From Christensenella sp. UBA1782 (GTDB taxonomy: Bacteria > Bacillota > Clostridia > Christensenellales > DTU072): a stretch of 5,035 nucleotides of DNA. The DNA lies in NCBI GenBank assembly GCA_002315475.1, contig DCGI01000025.1, forward strand, positions 9,175-14,209, in the 5' to 3' direction. Below, piece after piece: positions 1 through 5,035 of this stretch (its first letter is position 1; the number at the start of each line of letters is the position of its first letter). The notes below the pieces were generated by a model, which was not told the DNA's origin, made no database searches, and saw only the letters and a program-made list of their open reading frames with translations. A program made the translations under genes and the position numbers.

Positions 1-1
1 A

Positions 2-694
2 GCCAACAAGTATATCGACGAAACCTCCCCATGGGTGCTTGCCAAAGACGAAACCAAAAAAGACAGACTGGCGACCGTCCTCTATAATCTCTCCGAAACC
101 ATCATAATCGGTACTTCGGTTTTAGAGAATTTTATGCCGGAAACCGCAAAAAAAGTTTATGCCGAATTTAACGTTCCCGCAAGAAAAGCGGAAGAACTCG
201 ACCGATTCGGTTTAATTCCCGACGGCACGAAAGTAACCGAAAAACCGGAAATTCTTTTTGCCCGTCTGGATCCCGTCCTTATTAACGAAAAGGTGAAAAT
301 CATGGAAGAACAAAACAAACCCAAACAAGTACAACCGGCTCCCGCGGAAGGGACGACCGAAGACGCAAAACCCGAAATCACCATTGAAGATTTTGACAAA
401 ATCCAATTAAAAGTCGGAAAGATTCTTACGGCGGAAAAGGTGGAAAAGAGTAAAAAACTGTTACACTTTACCGTTGATACCGGCGACAGAATCAGAAGTA
501 TCGTCAGCGGCGTAGCCAAATTCTTTACCCCCGAAGAAATGGTCGGGAAAGAAGTGGTGGTGGTGGCAAACCTCAAACCCGCTACGCTCGGCGGCGTCCT
601 CAGCGAAGGAATGATTCTTTTCGGAGAAGACGAACAAGGACTCGTGACCGTAACGACGGGTAGGAAAACCGTACCCGGATCCACCGTTTGCTGA
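2..694 (+). CDS. metG: Methionyl-tRNA synthetase, C-terminal part (5' end outside window)
   Basis: Methionyl-tRNA synthetase charges tRNA-Met with methionine using ATP in the cytoplasm; the N-terminal catalytic domain lies outside the window. The frame is open from base 2 and gives 230 residues. It opens with ANKYIDETSPWVLAKD, the conserved helix of the MetRS anticodon-binding domain, so the GTG at 35 is an internal codon and not a start. Fragment residues 1-100 are the helical anticodon-binding part, including LDRFGLIPDG. Residues 102-126 are a charged, Pro/Ala/Glu-rich linker. Residues 127-230 are the Trbp111/EMAP-II-type tRNA-binding OB fold, with KIQLKVGKI, SIVSGVAKFF, VVVANLKPATLGGVLSEGM and a terminal VPGS segment. 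This appended domain, which mediates dimerisation and tRNA binding, is usual in long bacterial MetRS. The stop codon TGA (692-694) shares its A with the ATG of tatD, so the two genes are probably cotranscribed and translationally coupled. Confidence 0.96.
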   Translation, partial: ANKYIDETSPWVLAKDETKKDRLATVLYNLSETIIIGTSVLENFMPETAKKVYAEFNVPARKAEELDRFGLIPDGTKVTEKPEILFARLDPVLINEKVKIMEEQNKPKQVQPAPAEGTTEDAKPEITIEDFDKIQLKVGKILTAEKVEKSKKLLHFTVDTGDRIRSIVSGVAKFFTPEEMVGKEVVVVANLKPATLGGVLSEGMILFGEDEQGLVTVTTGRKTVPGSTVC

Positions 695-1470
695 TGATCG
701 ACGTACACGCTCATCTTACCGATGAAAAATTAATCGGCGAGGTGCCGAACGTTTTGGCACAAGCTCGCTTAAAAGGCGTCAAGGCAATCGTGGATGCGGG
801 CTACGACGTGGAAACGAGTTTGCTGGCCGTTCGGCACGCCGAAACCTATCCCGAAGTCTTTGCCACCGTCGGTATTCATCCCGAAGAATACCGAAAGGCA
901 AGCGAAGAAGGTCTCTCGGCTTTGGAAAAAGCCTACCTTACGAACGAAAGGGTGGTCGCCATCGGGGAAATCGGGTTGGATTATCACTATCCCGAACTCG
1001 ATAAAGAGGAACAGAAAAAACTGTTTGTGAAGCAAATCGAAACGGCGATAAGGCTACACGCACCGATGGTGCTACATATCCGAGACGCCTTAGGCGACGG
1101 GTACGATATTTTGTCGGCTTTTAAGGAAGAATTGTGTGGCGGCGTGCTACTGCACTGTTACAGCGGCAGTAAAGAAATGGTCAAACAATTCGATAAATTC
1201 GGGTGTTATTACAGTTTTGGAGGTTCGATAACTTTTAAGAACGCCAAGGATAAACCCGACGTCGTGCGCGCGGTGCCGTTTGACAGAATTTTGACGGAAA
1301 CCGATTGTCCGTATATGACGCCCGTTCCTTTTCGGGGACAGACGAATTATCCCCATCTCATGACGTACAGTTTGGAAAAAATGGCGGAATATTTGGGAAA
1401 AAGCGTGGAAGAAGTCGACCGACAAACCACCGAAAACGCAAAAAGGCTTTTCCCTCGACTTCATATATAA
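694..1470 (+). CDS. tatD: TatD-family metal-dependent hydrolase (DNase)
   Basis: TatD proteins are cytoplasmic, metal-dependent TIM-barrel hydrolases of the amidohydrolase superfamily with 3'-5' exonuclease/DNase activity, linked to DNA repair and DNA breakdown. The 258-residue product has the full length of the family. The metal ligands are visible in order: HxH at H5/H7 (MIDVHAHL), E92 (AIGEIGLDYH), H128 (VLHIRDA), H154 (LLHCYSGS, the family's HCFSGS motif) and D204 (LTETDCPYMTPVPFRG). I chose the ATG at 694 because the protein then starts with MIDVHAHL, as family members do, and because TGATG couples it to metG. An upstream TTG at 688 would add only two residues inside metG. No strong Shine-Dalgarno precedes 694, which fits coupling to metG translation. 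The metG-tatD pairing is common in Bacillota. The exact physiological substrate cannot be read from sequence. Confidence 0.95.
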   Translation: MIDVHAHLTDEKLIGEVPNVLAQARLKGVKAIVDAGYDVETSLLAVRHAETYPEVFATVGIHPEEYRKASEEGLSALEKAYLTNERVVAIGEIGLDYHYPELDKEEQKKLFVKQIETAIRLHAPMVLHIRDALGDGYDILSAFKEELCGGVLLHCYSGSKEMVKQFDKFGCYYSFGGSITFKNAKDKPDVVRAVPFDRILTETDCPYMTPVPFRGQTNYPHLMTYSLEKMAEYLGKSVEEVDRQTTENAKRLFPRLHI

Positions 1471-1494
1471 AAACATAGCAGGAGAGTATAGGAC

Positions 1495-1524
1495 GAAGAA
1501 AAGTGAAAAGCCTTTTCTTCTTTT
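1495..1524 (+). terminator. Weak intrinsic terminator after tatD
   Basis: A perfect 9-bp inverted repeat, GAAGAAAAG (1495-1503) and CTTTTCTTC (1512-1520), encloses an 8-nt loop and is followed by TTTT (1521-1524). It lies 24 bases after the tatD stop. The stem is A/T-rich and the T tract short, so it may end metG-tatD transcription only partly and let some read through into rsmA. Confidence 0.5.
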
Positions 1525-1539
1525 GTACCTCAAAAAAAG

Positions 1540-1567
1540 TTTTTCTTTCGTTTGATATTAGTATAAC
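1540..1567 (+). promoter_or_regulatory. Possible rsmA promoter
   Basis: TATAAC at 1562-1567 resembles a sigma-A -10 box (5 of 6 to TATAAT). The T-rich TTTTTC at 1540-1545 is a poor -35 candidate at 16-bp spacing. A TTGATA lies nearby (1552-1557) but is much too close to serve as -35. The call rests on the -10 match and on the position between the terminator-like hairpin and the rsmA RBS. Confidence 0.3.
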
Positions 1568-1582
1568 ACAAAAGCGAAAAAA

Positions 1583-1588
1583 GAGGAG
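1583..1588 (+). promoter_or_regulatory. Ribosome binding site of rsmA
   Basis: GAGGAG stands 9 nt before the ATG at 1598 and fixes that codon as the rsmA start. Confidence 0.85.
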
Positions 1589-1597
1589 TGGAAAAAC

Positions 1598-2425
1598 ATG
1601 GAAAACAGACCGGTACCCGAAGACTTTCGGTTCAATAAAGCTTTAGGACAGAATTTTTTGACGGACAAGAATTTGCTTGCTTCGGTATGTAAAGACGCCG
1701 GAATCGAAAAAGGGGATACCGTCGTAGAGATAGGAACCGGAGCGGGTACCCTCACCAAAGCTCTGTGCGAGGCAGGTGCCAAGGTGTTTACCTTCGAGGT
1801 GGACAGGAGGTTGGAAGAAATCGTCAAAAAAAACCTCGACGGCATGGACTATACCATGATTATCGGGGACGTATTACGCATGAGCGACGAAGAAATCAAA
1901 AAAATCGTACCCGAACCGTTTAAGGTGGTCGCCAATCTGCCGTACTATATCACCACGCCCCTTATCATGCGGTTTTTGGAGAGCGAATTGGACTATATTT
2001 CGCTGACAATCACCATTCAAAAGGAAGTAGCCGAAAGACTGCTTTCCGAGGCGGGAACCCCCGATTACGGGGCGGTAACGGTAGCGGTGCGGTCGTATTG
2101 CGACGTCGTCTTAAACCGTACGATCGATCGGCGTATGTTTTTCCCGTCGCCGAAGGTAGACAGTACGGTTATTACCCTGAAAAAACACGAAAATAAGTAT
2201 AAAATTCAAGATAGAAAATTGTTCAGAAATCTCGTAAAATGCGTATTTTCCGCAAGAAGAAAAACACTCGAAAATAATCTGAAAAGCGGATTTTCACTTA
2301 AAAAAGAACAGTGCGAAATTTTATTCAATCGGCTGAATTTGCCACCGATGATTCGCGGTGAAAAATTATCCGTCGAGCAGTTTAAGTCGTTGGCGGACGG
2401 GATAGCCGAAACGTTAAATTCATAG
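1598..2425 (+). CDS. rsmA: 16S rRNA (adenine1518/1519-N6)-dimethyltransferase
   Basis: RsmA (KsgA) uses S-adenosylmethionine to dimethylate two adjacent adenosines in the 3'-terminal helix 45 of 16S rRNA late in 30S assembly; loss of the enzyme classically gives kasugamycin resistance. The 275-residue protein is of normal length and carries all family motifs: KALGQNFLTD (residues 14-23), the SAM-binding loop VEIGTGAGTLT (43-53), the acidic residue in FEVDRRL (E67), GDVL (D91), the catalytic NLPYYITTP (113-121), FFPSPKVDS (181-189), FSARRKTLENNL (217-228) and the C-terminal RGEKLSVEQF (253-262). The ATG at 1598 has a strong RBS at 9 nt. In B. subtilis yabE and rnmV (RNase M5) lie between tatD and ksgA; neither is here, only a 127-bp spacer. 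It is followed by two hairpins, so it is probably the last gene of its transcript. Confidence 0.97.
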   Translation: MENRPVPEDFRFNKALGQNFLTDKNLLASVCKDAGIEKGDTVVEIGTGAGTLTKALCEAGAKVFTFEVDRRLEEIVKKNLDGMDYTMIIGDVLRMSDEEIKKIVPEPFKVVANLPYYITTPLIMRFLESELDYISLTITIQKEVAERLLSEAGTPDYGAVTVAVRSYCDVVLNRTIDRRMFFPSPKVDSTVITLKKHENKYKIQDRKLFRNLVKCVFSARRKTLENNLKSGFSLKKEQCEILFNRLNLPPMIRGEKLSVEQFKSLADGIAETLNS

Positions 2426-2442
2426 TTTTTTTGCGTAAAAAC

Positions 2443-2501
2443 GGGGCGGGGGAGGAAAAACCTTTCGTAAAGTTTTTTTCTCCCCCGTTCCCCCTCTTTT
2501 T
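2443..2501 (+). terminator. Long hairpin after rsmA, likely first of two terminators
   Basis: A long inverted repeat starts 17 bases after the rsmA stop. GGGG (2443-2446) pairs with CCCC (2490-2493). After a TT bulge (2488-2489), C2447 to T2465 pairs with A2469 to G2487 around the loop CGT (2466-2468). The long stem has one G-T wobble (2455/2479) and one C-T mismatch (2461/2473). The downstream T-rich tail is TCTTTTT (2495-2501). The complementary strand also ends in a T run after the stem, so it could work both ways. Confidence 0.6.
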
Positions 2502-2512
2502 CGGAAACGGTG

Positions 2513-2536
2513 ACTCGGATGAATCCGAGTTTTTTT
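2513..2536 (+). terminator. Strong rho-independent terminator
   Basis: ACTCGGA (2513-2519) and TCCGAGT (2524-2530) form a perfect 7-bp stem around the tetraloop TGAA, and a run of T continues from 2530 to 2536. This is a textbook intrinsic terminator in the + direction, 88 bases after the rsmA stop. It insulates the housekeeping genes from the downstream unit. Confidence 0.88.
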
Positions 2537-2712
2537 ATGTCCGAAAAACTTTTTTTCATGCCTTGCTTTCGTGGAAAGATGCCTTTCCGAAAAGCTCGGC
2601 ACACCCGCCGAAGTGGTTTTTTTGCGGTACGAAATCGTAACGAACTCATGCGGAACGGAAAAGGATGCTTAAAAAAAATTAAGGCAGGCGGAACGGATAC
2701 ACAAAAATCGGC
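2537..2712. other. Intergenic stretch with no recognisable gene
   Basis: I see no gene here. Short reading frames cross this stretch on both strands, but they have no ribosome binding site, start inside the terminators or rsmA, and have homopolymer-rich translations. There are a few small inverted repeats, such as GGAAAG (2573-2578) with CTTTCC (2583-2588), and a short stem TCGGC/GCCGA (2596-2611) ahead of seven T at 2617-2623. None is strong enough to call an RNA or terminator. Confidence 0.6.
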
Positions 2713-2781
2713 TTTAATTATTATATTATTATATAAATTTTCCAAAACCCCTTGACGACACAACCGCAAATATGGTATTGT
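2713..2781 (+). promoter_or_regulatory. Extended -10 promoter with upstream A/T tract for the large secreted-protein gene
   Basis: TTGACG (2752-2757, 5 of 6 to TTGACA) and TATTGT (2776-2781) are 18 bp apart. The -10 box is preceded by TGG (2773-2775), the TGn element of extended -10 promoters common in Gram-positives. A 29-bp stretch of pure A/T (2713-2741) lies just upstream and could act like an UP element or as bent DNA. Transcription would begin near 2787-2790, leaving a leader of about 85-90 nt. A second -10-like TATTAT (2792-2797) lacks a credible -35. Confidence 0.65.
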
Positions 2782-2791
2782 TATGCCGTAA

Positions 2792-2841
2792 TATTATAGG
2801 GGTACTCTATTTATGCGTGCGTACCCGTATACGTAATAGTA
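2792..2841 (+). promoter_or_regulatory. 5' leader with stem-loop and possible 7-codon leader peptide
   Basis: GGGTAC (2800-2805) can pair with GTACCC (2821-2826), and TATTA (2792-2796) with TAATA (2834-2838), giving an interrupted stem-loop. Inside the loop begins an ATG (2813) opening a 7-codon frame, MRAYPYT, ended by TAA at 2834-2836 and at once by TAG. An AGGGG (2798-2802) lies 10 nt upstream as a possible RBS, but it overlaps the stem. Whether this is a regulatory leader or coincidence cannot be decided from one sequence. Confidence 0.25.
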
Positions 2842-2862
2842 GTCGAATCGAGTTTACTTAAC

Positions 2863-2868
2863 AAGGAG
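2863..2868 (+). promoter_or_regulatory. Ribosome binding site of the large secreted-protein gene
   Basis: AAGGAG stands 7 nt before the ATG at 2876. This is near-ideal and fixes the start of the 720-codon open frame. Confidence 0.9.
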
Positions 2869-2875
2869 AACAGTT

Positions 2876-5035
2876 ATGGAAAACAATGAAAAGAAGATGG
2901 AAATGCTCACGACGGACGGTTATCCGTATGCCGAAGTACAACCCGCACCCGTCAAAAAGAAGAAAAAGCTTCATGCCGACGCCTTCCTCTTGATGGTGTT
3001 GTCGTTCGTGGTACTTGCCACGCTCGCAACCTTCACTTTTCTGAAACAGGGAGGAGCCGTTCTTTCGGGAGCCGAAGCCTTGGAAGAGGAAGAAGCCGCG
3101 ACGATGGAATATAACACGTCCACCGAGGGTGCCACGATTACCGCCGAAGAGGTACGAGCTTCTTACGATACCATGCCCGACGGTTTGCGTGAATATCTCC
3201 AAAGAAACGACGAATTCCTTTCTCACTTGGACGACGCTTTAGACGTAACGGTCGACGACGTAACGGGGCTCGTTACCGTCACCTATTACAGACCGGACGG
3301 CAACGGCGGATACGAACTCGACGAACACGGGGATCCCATAGTAGACACGTTCTCCAACTACTACGCTCCCGGTTCTTTCATCATCGTGGAATTTAATCCC
3401 GACGAGGCATTTGGCTTGGAAAGCGACGTAAAAACTCCTTCGCAACTCGACGAGGTGGTACAAAACACCAATCCCGTACAAAACAAAGCGGCTTATGCCG
3501 ACGCCTATCTTGACGGAAACTATTGGAGCGTCTATGCGCAAGATACTTGGTATTATTCTTCTTGGGGTGACGCATGGGGGCCGTACGCATCCTGCAGTAA
3601 CGGCGGTTACTGTCAATCGGTCATTACTTTCTACCTAAGCATTTCGGACGGCGTCTGGAACCGTTGGAGAAGCCGTGGCAGATACTATACCTACAACAAC
3701 TACGGCTACAGCTCCAACTGGGGCGGAACCTGTACGAGCAATAACTGCTATTCCAACAGCTCGTCGGGAAGCTACATGCAAGCCGTTTCCTATACCTATA
3801 CGCCGAGCGACTCTTGTTGTACGAGCTATTCGGCGGCTTGTCAAGTTCACCTTTGGGGTAACTTCGGTTTTGCCCATAACGACTATACCGATGTTTCGAT
3901 GGGACTCGGCGGTATCAATAGCTGGCGTCCCTACATCCCGAACGCCTCTTTCTGGGCGACTTTCTACGGGAACAACAATAACTGGGGTTCCCTCATCTAT
4001 CGTGTCGACTTCGAAGTGGCACAGGATACCGGCGGCGGTTCTTGGTCGGGTTGGTTCTACGACCAAAACTGGAACGGCAGAGGCGCTTACGACTGGTATC
4101 CGTGGGCGGAAGCGGTCACGACGTATAACGGCGGAAACTGTTGGTCACGAGCGTATTGGTGGTGGCACGAGGTCAACGACCACTCGGGGGCGGGGTATTG
4201 GAACGCCGATACCCTGCGTATAGACTGGCGTGTTCCCGAGGTCAGAAACTGGGGCTTCCATCTGCGTACAGCCGACTACCTCGGCGGCGGTATCGTGCAA
4301 GAAGAGAACAATAACTCTTACATGTACGACTATGCCGGAAACTTTTCCACCACGACGACCTTGTATTTCTCCATCGGCGTACAGGATATTACCTACGACT
4401 ATGCGGTATGCGGCGTGTCCGGTATGAGCTACGTCGACCTTTACAGAAACGGCGGATATTGGGGCAGAATGACCAACAGAGGAAGTTATTTCACGTTGGG
4501 CGTACAGGCACAGTATTGTAACGCATATTGGAGCGTGGTCGCTTACGACAATGCCGGAAACGGCGTATGGCTTATCAGTAACTTCTGGATCGATCGTGTG
4601 GACTGTGCGGCACCTACCATCGGAAACTGTACGGTACAGTATGCGCAGACAAAATCCGACGCAAGCTACCACTGGACGGTCAGTTCGCAAGGGGAAAGTC
4701 AGTACTGGTCGAGTGCCATTTATCGAATCACCTGTCCCGTATCGGATAGCGTGGGGCAAAACTATAACAGCGGTTACTTTTTCCACTGCGGTATCAGCTC
4801 GGTCGCCATTTATTTCTATATCGGTTCTACGAGATACGGTATCAACGCATCGGTAGATACGTCGAGAGGCGGTTGGTCGTACTCAACGTACTCACCGACG
4901 GCGACGTTCTGGCTACCACAGGACTATACGATGATACGACAGACGTCGGGCGGTGCATACGGCTTTATTATGTACGCCTACGACTATGCGGGGCATACGA
5001 CGCAGAAGAACTTCGGTACCGAAGTTCTTCTGCGT
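2876..5035 (+). CDS. Large secreted Trp/Tyr/Cys-rich protein with Ig-like modules, 3' end outside window
   Basis: The frame is open for 720 codons to the right edge with no stop; I do not recognise a named family. Residues 1-35 are hydrophilic and contain KKKKK (27-31). Residues 36-56 are hydrophobic (AFLLMVLSFVVLATLATFTFL). SGAEA (64-68) could be a signal peptidase I site, otherwise this is a membrane anchor. Residues 69-215 are acidic. Residues 216-470 are extraordinarily aromatic, with 23 Trp between 217 and 459, many Tyr, and Asn/Gly/Ser-rich turns. Fourteen Cys occur, all after residue 239. From about residue 430 there are degenerate Ig-like modules ending in signatures such as VVAYDNAGN (555-562, last residues) followed by WIDRVDCAAPTI, as in bacterial Ig-like repeats of surface proteins. 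It has its own promoter and RBS. A cell-surface adhesin or glycan-binding role is inference only. The last six residues (715-720) fall in a suspicious terminal palindrome. Confidence 0.88.
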   Translation, partial: MENNEKKMEMLTTDGYPYAEVQPAPVKKKKKLHADAFLLMVLSFVVLATLATFTFLKQGGAVLSGAEALEEEEAATMEYNTSTEGATITAEEVRASYDTMPDGLREYLQRNDEFLSHLDDALDVTVDDVTGLVTVTYYRPDGNGGYELDEHGDPIVDTFSNYYAPGSFIIVEFNPDEAFGLESDVKTPSQLDEVVQNTNPVQNKAAYADAYLDGNYWSVYAQDTWYYSSWGDAWGPYASCSNGGYCQSVITFYLSISDGVWNRWRSRGRYYTYNNYGYSSNWGGTCTSNNCYSNSSSGSYMQAVSYTYTPSDSCCTSYSAACQVHLWGNFGFAHNDYTDVSMGLGGINSWRPYIPNASFWATFYGNNNNWGSLIYRVDFEVAQDTGGGSWSGWFYDQNWNGRGAYDWYPWAEAVTTYNGGNCWSRAYWWWHEVNDHSGAGYWNADTLRIDWRVPEVRNWGFHLRTADYLGGGIVQEENNNSYMYDYAGNFSTTTTLYFSIGVQDITYDYAVCGVSGMSYVDLYRNGGYWGRMTNRGSYFTLGVQAQYCNAYWSVVAYDNAGNGVWLISNFWIDRVDCAAPTIGNCTVQYAQTKSDASYHWTVSSQGESQYWSSAIYRITCPVSDSVGQNYNSGYFFHCGISSVAIYFYIGSTRYGINASVDTSRGGWSYSTYSPTATFWLPQDYTMIRQTSGGAYGFIMYAYDYAGHTTQKNFGTEVLLR
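4139..5005 (+). repeat. Degenerate Ig-like protein repeats in the large secreted protein
   Basis: The motif (aromatic)-x-D-x-x-G recurs at aspartates D435 (VNDHSGAG), D485 (MYDYAGN), D558 (AYDNAGN), D624 (VSDSVGQN) and D703 (AYDYAGH). Spacings are 50, 73, 66 and 79 residues. Two copies continue in parallel: GAGYWNADTLRIDWRVPEV and GNGVWLISNFWIDRVDCAAP. The pattern resembles the last strands and linker of bacterial Ig-like domains (consensus of the type ATDxAGN then DxTAPxI). Boundaries are approximate. At DNA level TACGACTATGC occurs three times (4325, 4394, 4979), but the third-to-third identity is low overall, so the modules are old. Confidence 0.6.
5000..5035. repeat. Perfect 36-bp palindrome at the right edge
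   Basis: The half-site ACGCAGAAGAACTTCGGT (5000-5017) is followed with no spacer by its exact reverse complement (5018-5035), which ends on the last base. Eighteen consecutive complementary pairs inside a coding region, touching the sequence end, suggest a fold-back artefact more than a biological site. Confidence 0.9.

Noticed and set aside
157..714. 185-codon reading frame on the minus strand
   Set aside because: It lies wholly opposite metG and the tatD start, has low-complexity Ser/Thr/Phe-rich translation, and has no ribosome binding site. The + strand gene here is certain.
2573..2588. GGAAAG/CTTTCC hairpin in the spacer, with an overlapping alternative CTTTC/GAAAG pairing
   Set aside because: It resembles a switchable structure, but there is no T tract, no promoter upstream and no gene directly controlled.
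2596..2623. Possible third terminator: short stem TCGGC/GCCGA followed by seven T
   Set aside because: The stem is only 5 bp and is separated from the T run by five bases; the alternative stem is 4 bp with a G-T pair. No transcript is expected to end here.
2431..2755. Two short + strand frames (69 and 81 codons) after rsmA
   Set aside because: They start within or just before the terminator hairpins, lack an RBS, and their Phe/Lys-rich translations reflect homopolymer runs.
2206..2769. 187-codon minus-strand frame across the end of rsmA and the spacer
   Set aside because: It runs through both terminator hairpins and the real 3' end of rsmA. Its translation is Arg/Phe/Lys-rich with no recognisable domain.
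3635..4786. Overlapping minus-strand and alternate + frames of 100-213 codons inside the large gene
   Set aside because: These are shadows caused by the strong codon bias of the true frame. The true frame alone has a promoter, RBS, signal segment and uninterrupted 720 codons.
1..5035. CRISPR arrays, tRNA or rRNA genes, insertion sequences
   Set aside because: I found no regularly spaced repeats, no cloverleaf-like segment, no transposase and no terminal inverted repeats, apart from the edge palindrome reported above.

Overview
The window looks like a piece of a Bacillota (Clostridia-type) chromosome. The gene order metG-tatD-rsmA is the one known from Firmicutes such as Bacillus subtilis. 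Ribosome binding sites are strong purine-rich GAGGAG/AAGGAG types, and intrinsic terminators follow the genes. The last gene encodes a secreted protein with a Gram-positive style signal region (KKKKK, hydrophobic stretch, AEA). A gut-type uncultured Clostridia lineage is my guess; the sequence does not fix the genus.

Layout, all on the + strand. (1) Positions 2-694: the C-terminal 230 codons of methionyl-tRNA synthetase, whose 5' end lies outside the window; it ends in the tRNA-binding OB-fold domain. (2) Positions 694-1470: a TatD-family metal-dependent deoxyribonuclease, coupled to metG by a TGATG stop/start overlap. (3) Positions 1471-1597: a short spacer with a weak hairpin terminator, a possible promoter and a strong RBS. 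(4) Positions 1598-2425: rsmA (ksgA), the 16S rRNA dimethyladenosine transferase. (5) Positions 2426-2875: 450 bp without a convincing gene. It opens with two consecutive hairpins, the second a clear rho-independent terminator. After a featureless stretch come a 29-bp pure A/T tract, an extended -10 promoter, a leader with a hairpin and a 7-codon mini-ORF, and a strong RBS. (6) Positions 2876-5035: one continuous open reading frame of 720 codons that runs off the right edge.

The first three genes are translation and nucleic-acid housekeeping genes. The last is a separate transcription unit of accessory character: a signal-bearing, extracellular, Trp/Tyr/Asn/Gly-rich and unusually Cys-rich protein. 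Its C-terminal half carries degenerate Ig-like modules marked by a D-x-(x)-x-G-N signature. I cannot assign it to a named family, and it is the most interesting item here.

The right edge carries a warning. The last 36 bases form a perfect palindrome ending exactly on the final base. This suggests a fold-back (hairpin) assembly or amplification artefact, so the last six codons of the large ORF may not be real.
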